From an uncultured Flavobacteriales bacterium (GTDB lineage: Bacteria > Bacteroidota > Bacteroidia > Flavobacteriales_D > Sanyastnellaceae), in the NCBI GenBank assembly GCA_905478795.1, contig CAJQJX010000034.1, forward strand, positions 1 to 42,295: a stretch of DNA of 42,295 bases, given 5' to 3'. The position numbers were made by a program, and so were the translations under genes. Positions within the stretch are counted from its first letter, which is position 1, and every line of letters starts with the position of its first letter. Under the pieces are notes generated by a model. That model was not told the origin of the DNA, did not search any database, and saw only the letters and a list, made by a program, of their open reading frames with translations. Below, one piece after another: positions 33,417 through 42,295 of this stretch.

Positions 33417-36262
33417 TTGAGGAAGCCCAAGGTCCCGAGGAGCGGGACGAACAGGATGGCGAGAAGCCCGAAGAAAACAATCAAGGGGCCACCAATGATG
33501 GTGCGGCCCCATCGGCCGAGGACGCAGATGGCGATGCCATTGACGCCGAGAAGGAGACTGGAGAAGGTGCCGACGGTGGCACAGGGGACATGGAGCAGGT
33601 CATCCGGATCAAGGGGATGTACAACGAGTATTTCTTGGACTATGCGTCATACGTTATCCTCGAACGCGCTGTTCCGCACTTACACGACGGCCTAAAGCCC
33701 GTTCAACGCCGCATTCTTCATTCGCTGCGAGAGCTGGAAGACGGCAGGTTCCACAAGGTGGCCAATGCCATCGGCAATACCATGAAGTTTCACCCCCATG
33801 GTGACGCCAGCATTGGAGACGCCATGGTTCAAATCGGTCAGCGCGAACTCGTGCTCGACTGTCAGGGAAACTGGGGCAACGTCGCCACAGGAGACCGCGC
33901 TGCGGCACCGCGTTACATCGAGACGCGGTTGAGCACGTTTGCCAAGGAGGCCCTGTTCAATCCCAAAACGACCAACTGGCTGGCCAGCTATGATGGGCGG
34001 AACCAGGAGCCGGAAACGCTGCCTGTCAAGTTCCCCCTCTTGTTGCAGCAGGGCGCCGAGGGCATTGCCGTGGGATTGGCCTGCAAAATGCTGCCCCACA
34101 ACTTTATAGAGCTGATTGACGGTGCGGTGGCCTATCTCAAAGGGCGCAGCTTCAAGTTGTTGCCCGACTTTCCGGCAGGTGGCGAGGCCGATTGTGAACT
34201 GTACAATGACGGGCTGCGGGGAGGCCGCGTTCGGGTCCGTGCCAAAATCCGCAAGGAAGACAACAAGACCCTCGTGGTAGAGGAGCTCCCGTATGGAGTG
34301 ACCACCACTTCCTTGATTGAAAGCATCCTCAAGGCCAACGACAAGGGCAAGATCAAGGTGAAGCGGGTCGAAGACAATACCGCAGAGTTTGTTGAAGTGA
34401 TGATTCACTTGGCGTCCGGAGTCTCCCCTGACCGCACCATTGACGCCCTGTTTGCTTTCACCGATTGCGAAGTGCGCATCGCCCCGAATGCCTGTGTGAT
34501 TGAGAACGACCGCCCGGTGTTTTTGGGCGTGAAGGAAATTCTCAAGCGCAGTGCAGACCGGACGAAGATGTTGCTTGGGCGAGAGCTGGAAATCCGACTT
34601 GGAGAGCTTCAGGAGTCCTGGCATTTTGCTTCGCTCGAGAAGATTTTCATCGAGAAGCGCATCTACCGCGACATCGAAGAGTGTGAAACGTGGGATGCCA
34701 TTTTACAGGCCATCCACGAAGGGCTTGCGCCCCACATCAAACACCTCATCCGCCCTGTCACCGATGAGGACGTCACCCGTTTGACCGAAATCCGCATCAA
34801 GCGCATTTCCAAGTTCGACTCGGATAAAGCGGACCAGCGGATTGCCAATTTGGAAGTGGAGATAGAGGAGGTCAAGAACCACCTGGAGCATTTGACGGAC
34901 TATACCATCGAATGGTACCGCCAGCTCAAAAAGAAATACGGCAAAGGCCGGGAGCGCAGGACCACCTTGCGCACGTTTGGCAACATCGACAGCGCCAAAG
35001 TGGCGGTGGCCAACCACAAGCTTTATGCAGACTTAACGGAGGGGTTTGTGGGCATTGGCATGCCGCGAGGTGAAGGCGAGTACATCTGTGATTGCTCCGA
35101 CATTGCCGACATCATTGTGTTTCGGAAAGACGGAACCATGCAGGTTTCGAAAGTCAGCACCAAAGCCTTCTTTGGGAAGGACATTCTGCACGTGGGCATT
35201 TGGAAGCGGGGCGATGAGCGCACCACCTACAATTTGATGTACCGCGATGGCAAGAAGACGGGAGGCGGACGGACCTTCGTGAAGCGTTTTCATGTCACTT
35301 CCATCACCCGAGACAAGGTCTATCACCTGACGAAAGGCACCCCGGGAAGCCAGGTCTTGTGGTTTAGCGCCAATTTGAATGGCGAGGCCGAGCAGGTGAC
35401 GATTCACTTGAGCAGAATGCCGCGATTGAAGTCGCTCAAGGTCGATGTGGATTTCGCTGAAATTGCCATTAAGGGACGCGCTGCAGGGGGCAATACCGCC
35501 ACCAAATATGCCGTGACAGGCAGGGTAGACCTCAAGAGTGCGGGTACCAGTACTTTGGGTGCCCGGAAAGTGTGGTTCGATGAAGCCGTCAAACGCCTGA
35601 ACAGCGAGGGCAGGGGCAGATTGATAGGCGCTTTTGGGCCGGATGATCGCTTGCTGGTTGTTGTGGCTTCCGGAGCCTACGAGCTTGTGAAGCCCGAATT
35701 GAGCACGCATTTCCCGGACGATATGATCTTCTTGGACAAGTGGCATTCTGACCGGCCCCTCACGGTGGTGCACCGCGATGGAGAAAAGAAAGCCGTTTAT
35801 GTCAAGCGCTTCTGTGCTGAGTCTTCGAGCAAGACCATGGAGTTTATCGGTGAATCCGAAGGGTCGTCCATGCTGCTCTTTACCGATCACGGCGCTCCTG
35901 TGATCAAGTGTAAAGCCAAAGACTTGGGTGAACAGAGGTTCAGCCTCAATGAATTCATTGCGGTCAAAGGGGTCAAGGCCCGGGGCAAGCGTTTGTCTGC
36001 GGACCCCCGTGCCAAGGTGGGTTTAGAAGACACGCCGAACCCGAACGACAATGGCCCTGCCGAACCCGAACAACCCGATGCGGCGGTCACAGCGCCAGCG
36101 CCGGTTGAATCAGAGGTAGAACCCCAAGAATCTACCCCTGCACCTCAACCTGAACCCAAGGCGCCCTCCGCGGCCGCTCCCCCTGCAACACCCTCCTCGG
36201 AAAAGTCAGAACCCGAAAGTTCTGCCGATGGCGATGGAGGGCCACAGCCCACCCTTTTCTGA
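33413..36262 (+). CDS. parC: Type IIA DNA topoisomerase subunit A (ParC/GyrA family) with acidic N-terminus and Pro/Glu-rich tail
   Basis: 949 residues. The DNA-breaking subunit: '[20 protein letters not shown]', '[15 protein letters not shown]' (127-139), and catalytic Tyr168 in [10 protein letters not shown] coiled-coil region precedes a C-terminal DNA-wrapping part ('[18 protein letters not shown]', later beta-pinwheel-like segments such as '[19 protein letters not shown]'). Unusual are about 60 very acidic residues before the core and a C-terminal tail (about 855-949) rich in Pro, Glu and Ala, ending QPTLF. The residue equivalent to quinolone-contact Ser83 of E. coli GyrA is Ala132, with the Asp87 equivalent kept. 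This matches my memory of Bacteroidota ParC sequences and need not mean acquired resistance. Confidence 0.95.
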   Translation: MIEEAQGPEERDEQDGEKPEENNQGATNDGAAPSAEDADGDAIDAEKETGEGADGGTGDMEQVIRIKGMYNEYFLDYASYVILERAVPHLHDGLKPVQRRILHSLRELEDGRFHKVANAIGNTMKFHPHGDASIGDAMVQIGQRELVLDCQGNWGNVATGDRAAAPRYIETRLSTFAKEALFNPKTTNWLASYDGRNQEPETLPVKFPLLLQQGAEGIAVGLACKMLPHNFIELIDGAVAYLKGRSFKLLPDFPAGGEADCELYNDGLRGGRVRVRAKIRKEDNKTLVVEELPYGVTTTSLIESILKANDKGKIKVKRVEDNTAEFVEVMIHLASGVSPDRTIDALFAFTDCEVRIAPNACVIENDRPVFLGVKEILKRSADRTKMLLGRELEIRLGELQESWHFASLEKIFIEKRIYRDIEECETWDAILQAIHEGLAPHIKHLIRPVTDEDVTRLTEIRIKRISKFDSDKADQRIANLEVEIEEVKNHLEHLTDYTIEWYRQLKKKYGKGRERRTTLRTFGNIDSAKVAVANHKLYADLTEGFVGIGMPRGEGEYICDCSDIADIIVFRKDGTMQVSKVSTKAFFGKDILHVGIWKRGDERTTYNLMYRDGKKTGGGRTFVKRFHVTSITRDKVYHLTKGTPGSQVLWFSANLNGEAEQVTIHLSRMPRLKSLKVDVDFAEIAIKGRAAGGNTATKYAVTGRVDLKSAGTSTLGARKVWFDEAVKRLNSEGRGRLIGAFGPDDRLLVVVASGAYELVKPELSTHFPDDMIFLDKWHSDRPLTVVHRDGEKKAVYVKRFCAESSSKTMEFIGESEGSSMLLFTDHGAPVIKCKAKDLGEQRFSLNEFIAVKGVKARGKRLSADPRAKVGLEDTPNPNDNGPAEPEQPDAAVTAPAPVESEVEPQESTPAPQPEPKAPSAAAPPATPSSEKSEPESSADGDGGPQPTLF

Positions 36263-36277
36263 AGATATCTTCGCCCC

Positions 36278-37705
36278 ATGTACCGCTTGATTCCTTTTTG
36301 TGTGGCCACACTCCTGATGGTGGCCTGTTCAGACGCACCTGCTGACCGTGATTCTTCCTCAGCCCATGCGGTGAATGGAACCGATACTTCGGATGCCCTC
36401 ATTCATCCCGAGTGGTCGCGCAACGCGGTCATTTACGAGATGAATGTGCGCCAGCACACCCCGCAAGGCGACCTGCGCAGTGCGATGCTCGACTTGGCAC
36501 GGATCAAACAATTGGGCGTGGATGTGATCTGGCTCATGCCGGTGCACCCCATTGGAGAAGTGAACCGCAAAGGCGGAGAGAACAGCGACAACTACTTGGT
36601 GCAACCTGGCAGCGCTTCTTTGGGCAGTCCATACAGCGTGCGCGACTACAAAGCCCTGAACCCAGACTATGGCACTTGGCAAGATTTTGACGCCTTTGTA
36701 AACATGGCCCATGATTACGGATTGAAGGTCATCATCGATTGGGTTGCAAACCACACTGCATTCGATGCGGTATGGACGGAAACCACTGAGGGTCAGGGAT
36801 ATTACTTGCTGGATGATGAAGGTAAAATTCAGCCACCAACGGGCACCGATTGGGTCGATGTGGCCCAACTTGATTGGGAGCGTGGGGCGGAAAATGGGCT
36901 CTATACCGCCATGGAAGACGCCATGCTGTTTTGGGTGCGAGACCACGATATCGACGGCTACCGCTGCGATGTGGCGGGCAAGGTGCCGACGCCATTCTGG
37001 GACCGTGTGAGAAGGACGTTGGAACGGGAAGAACCCGAGGTCTTTATGCTGGCCGAGGCGGAGGAGCCCGAGCACCATGGACGCGCTTTTGATGCCAGTT
37101 ATGCGTGGGAATTTCACCACATCACCAATCAAGTGGCCAAGGGCAGCATGAATGCCGACAGTGTTCGGGATTATTTGAACCGAGAATTTGAACGGTTCCC
37201 CGCATCTGCGTACCGTTTGAACTTCATCACCAACCACGACGAAAACTCGTGGAATGGTACGGTTGCAGAACGTTATGGCGATGCCAATCGCGCCATGGCG
37301 GTCATGTGCGGAACATTGTTCGGTACGCCTTTGGTATATGGCGGCCAGGAGAGCGAAATGAACAAGCGCCTGCGCTTCTTCGAGAAGGACACCATTCCTT
37401 GGGGTGATTACCGCGCCATGTCGTTTTACCGGATCCTGCACGATTTGCACCACCGTCATCCGCCTTTATTCAATGGCGAGTTTGGCGTCCGTCCGGTGCA
37501 ACTGGTCCAAGAAGGGGATGTGCTTTTCTTCGAGCGGGCATCTGAGGGAACGAGTGTAAAGGTGGTCATCAACCTGAGCGACAAGCTTGTAGAGTTTCAA
37601 CCGGAAGGGCTCGATGGATACAAGGCCACCTTCGCCCATCAATCCAGCAGTAAAGAAGTCTGGGAGCCCTGGAGCTTTGAGGTTTTCGTCAAAAAAGACG
37701 CATGA
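36278..37705 (+). CDS. GH13 alpha-amylase family lipoprotein
   Basis: 475 residues. The lipoprotein signal ends in MVAC (acylated Cys17), so the enzyme is periplasmic or surface attached. The (beta/alpha)8 GH13 core shows region I DWVANHT (154-160), region II GYRCDVAGK (nucleophile Asp231), region III MLAEAEEPE (acid/base Glu260) and region IV ITNHDENSW (Asp321), all intact. It is expected to cleave alpha-1,4-glucans or oligosaccharides; substrate cannot be read from the sequence. A short beta-sandwich C domain ends the protein. Its stop overlaps mgsA by 4 bases. Confidence 0.93.
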   Translation: MYRLIPFCVATLLMVACSDAPADRDSSSAHAVNGTDTSDALIHPEWSRNAVIYEMNVRQHTPQGDLRSAMLDLARIKQLGVDVIWLMPVHPIGEVNRKGGENSDNYLVQPGSASLGSPYSVRDYKALNPDYGTWQDFDAFVNMAHDYGLKVIIDWVANHTAFDAVWTETTEGQGYYLLDDEGKIQPPTGTDWVDVAQLDWERGAENGLYTAMEDAMLFWVRDHDIDGYRCDVAGKVPTPFWDRVRRTLEREEPEVFMLAEAEEPEHHGRAFDASYAWEFHHITNQVAKGSMNADSVRDYLNREFERFPASAYRLNFITNHDENSWNGTVAERYGDANRAMAVMCGTLFGTPLVYGGQESEMNKRLRFFEKDTIPWGDYRAMSFYRILHDLHHRHPPLFNGEFGVRPVQLVQEGDVLFFERASEGTSVKVVINLSDKLVEFQPEGLDGYKATFAHQSSSKEVWEPWSFEVFVKKDA

Positions 37706-38064
37706 AATACATCGCACTGATCGCTCACGATGGCAAAAAGGACGAGCTCGTCGAGTTTGTCTCCAACAACCGCGAGTTCTTTTCAAAGGTGCCGACGTTG
37801 GCCACCCATACCACAGGCAGTAAGCTCAAGGAGAAGGGGATTGACGTGGAGACAGTCGCCTCTGGACCCAGAGGAGGGGATGCCCAAATCGCCTCCCGAA
37901 TCACCGAAGGCAAGGTGGCGGGCGTCATCTTTTTTAGAGACCCGATGGGAAAGCATCCGCACGAGCCGGACATCAATATGTTGCTCCGTCTTTGTGACGT
38001 GTACAACATTCCATTGGCCACCAACCCGGCGACTGCAGAGTTGATCGCACGGAACATCGCCTGA
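37702..38064 (+). CDS. mgsA: Methylglyoxal synthase
   Basis: 120 residues. A cytosolic enzyme that converts dihydroxyacetone phosphate to methylglyoxal and phosphate, a glycolytic bypass when phosphate is scarce. Expected active-site residues are present: His9-Asp10 in IAHDGKK, Asp60 in SGPRGGDAQ, Asp80 in FFRDPM, and His87 in HEPDI. The family length is normal. It overlaps the GH13 stop by 4 bases (ATGA), so expression is probably coupled to sugar breakdown (inference). Confidence 0.95.
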   Translation: MKYIALIAHDGKKDELVEFVSNNREFFSKVPTLATHTTGSKLKEKGIDVETVASGPRGGDAQIASRITEGKVAGVIFFRDPMGKHPHEPDINMLLRLCDVYNIPLATNPATAELIARNIA

Positions 38065-38073
38065 AGGTCATTC

Positions 38074-41009
<2,936 letters not shown>

Positions 41010-41121
41010 GAGCAGTAGGCCGAGCCTCAAAAAAGTAAGAAGTTTCCTAGAGGTGTAACACTTTGCGGGCGTTGAGAGTATGCGTCAAGGTTGCTTTATA
41101 TTCATAGCACCTTATTCATTG

Positions 41122-42295
41122 ATGATGAAGCACTTGATACTTTCGGCCTTTACCATGTTGGTGGCCTGTTGTTCGTTCAGCAACGTCGCTGCGCAGAACT
41201 GCTCGGACCCCAATGCGTGCAACTACAACCCTGCCTCTGACGGCGGGGTTTTAAATGCTCCGTGTCTTTTGATTGAGACTGTAGCAGTTCATGAGACGGG
41301 CGATTTGGACGGATTGACCACCTACAGGGTGTATTTTCAAGCAGAATCATCCACTGATTTTGTGACGTCGGTATTCGGCAATGAGGCCACCCCGCTCACG
41401 CTGACCACGACCACCGACTTCTATCAAAACGCGCTCGGTGGGGCCTCAGCACAGGCCCAGAACCCCTTGCTTTTTGGGAACTTTCCTGAGTTGATTTACG
41501 ACAGTTATGTCACCATCGGGCTGTCTGAGACTGCCAGCGCAGTGGACGGTGAATCCAATCCCACTTTGGTGCCTTCTCCAAGCCAAGACTGGATCGCAGC
41601 TTTTGATCCAGGCAGCGGTGTGGCGGGCACTGACATCATCATCAATGATTTGGTGGGAGGTATTTGGTACATCTTCAACGGCGATGCCAATGGCTTCCCT
41701 GATGAAAACAACCGTGTATTGTTGGCCCAGCTCACGACAGATGGAGTTTTGGGGGGCACCTTGAATGTTCAGTATTTCCCAAATGGAGGTGAAGCTGCTA
41801 CAGCGACACTGTCTCTTGAAAACGCTTGCCAATTCACCCCTGAAGATTGCACGTACCCAGAACTCTACGAGGACTGCTTGGGCGATTGTTTGAACGATGC
41901 GGACGAGGATCAGGTGTGCGACGAAGTGGACGACTGTGTGGGTACGGTCGATGCCATTGGTGAATGCAATGGCAGTTGCGCAGAGGATGTCAATGAAAAT
42001 GGCATTTGTGATGATGCCGAAGAGTGTATTGGATCACCTGCTTTGAGCGCAGCATCGCCATCTTCAGGTTTGTCCTGCATGGGTGGCGCGCTGGTTTCTC
42101 TCTCTGGTTCGAATTTGTGCGATGCGACAGTCAGTGTAGATGGCGGAGCTGTCTCGGTGTCCAGCAGTACAGCCACTGAGGTCAACTTCACGATGCCGGA
42201 GGGTTCTGGTTCAGTAGAAGTCACGGCGACCACATCAGCGGGAACTTCCAATGCCTTGACCCTGAACTATGGTGCACCAGCATTGAACGCAGCAT
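41122..42295 (+). CDS. Secreted protein with Cys-rich module and TIG/IPT repeats (3' end outside window)
   Basis: The reading frame is open from ATG 41122 (or 41125) to the window edge, at least 391 codons. Signal peptide MMKHLILSAFTMLVAC continues to NVAAQ. It is followed at once by a partial Cys-rich module (NCSDPNACNYNPASDGG). A beta-rich domain (about 50-235; 'GIWYIFNGDANGFPDENN') and an Asp/Cys-rich linker (DCLGDCLNDADEDQVCDEVD) come next. An IPT/TIG-like domain starts near 'SPALSAASPSSG' and ends 'VTATTSAGTSNALTLNYG', and a second copy seems to begin at the edge (APALNAA). Probably a large surface or adhesion-type protein; the C-terminal sorting signal, if any, is not visible. Confidence 0.85.
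   Translation, partial: MMKHLILSAFTMLVACCSFSNVAAQNCSDPNACNYNPASDGGVLNAPCLLIETVAVHETGDLDGLTTYRVYFQAESSTDFVTSVFGNEATPLTLTTTTDFYQNALGGASAQAQNPLLFGNFPELIYDSYVTIGLSETASAVDGESNPTLVPSPSQDWIAAFDPGSGVAGTDIIINDLVGGIWYIFNGDANGFPDENNRVLLAQLTTDGVLGGTLNVQYFPNGGEAATATLSLENACQFTPEDCTYPELYEDCLGDCLNDADEDQVCDEVDDCVGTVDAIGECNGSCAEDVNENGICDDAEECIGSPALSAASPSSGLSCMGGALVSLSGSNLCDATVSVDGGAVSVSSSTATEVNFTMPEGSGSVEVTATTSAGTSNALTLNYGAPALNAA

Noticed and set aside
33910-33918. A frameshift between parE and parC
   Set aside because: The 4-base ATGA overlap at 33413-33416 is ordinary coupling; both proteins have complete catalytic motifs.
41010-41121. Terminator after ligA
   Set aside because: The only hairpin (AGGC/GCCT) has a 4-bp stem, and the adjacent A-run would suit the opposite strand; too weak to list.

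Overview
The window reads as chromosome of a Bacteroidota, most likely a marine Flavobacteriales-like lineage with fairly high G+C. Supporting signs are type IX secretion (T9SS) sorting domains at protein C-termini, lipoproteins of the DUF4249 and DUF1573 types, a long Bacteroidota-type NusB, the nusB-DUF1573-yajC-ybbR gene order, an outer-membrane pathway gene (lpxB), a FISUMP-domain protein, Cys-rich 'GCTDxxAxNY...DDGSC' modules, and very weak or absent Shine-Dalgarno sites. The assignment is inference from gene content; no 16S gene is present.

Layout. 1-121 is the tail of a T9SS cargo gene, followed by a strong terminator. 235-3277 (-) is a compact McrBC restriction pair. 3278-3775 is a scar region. 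It holds the first 28 codons of a dead type I methyltransferase gene (hsdM), with its conserved Trp codon turned into an amber stop, and a 103-bp copy of the 3' end of the nearby J-domain gene. 3776-4681 (+) is a secreted FISUMP protein lying between that fragment and the intact J-domain gene. 4821-9402 (-) is a tight cluster: htpG, lemA, two TPM-domain genes and a TerB-J-domain membrane protein. 9514-18314 (-) runs nusB, DUF1573, yajC, ybbR-like, nhaC, uvrA, LOG-family, a small lipoprotein and a T9SS protein, mostly overlapping or a few bases apart, ending in a good terminator before htpG. 18440-20912 (+) holds a DUF4249 lipoprotein and a DUF4139 protein. 20909-31359 (-) holds lpxB, a small membrane protein, surE, pepD and two very large secreted proteins: a BNR-propeller protein and an M12-like metalloprotease. 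31545-36262 (+) is the type IIA topoisomerase pair. 36278-41009 (+) holds a GH13 lipoprotein, mgsA, prmC and ligA. 41122 onward is a secreted TIG-repeat protein that runs off the end.

Most of the window is housekeeping: DNA topology, repair and ligation, translation termination, lipid A synthesis, proteostasis and protein export. The accessory material is concentrated at 235-4820 (restriction genes, gene fragments, FISUMP gene) and in the Cys-rich, Asp-rich secreted proteins. The points most worth a second look are the defence-locus scar with the hsdM remnant and the J-domain 3'-end duplication, and the shared C-terminal paired DxDxDG module of the two giant secreted proteins, which lack the usual type A sorting domain. 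No CRISPR array, insertion sequence, rRNA or tRNA was seen.
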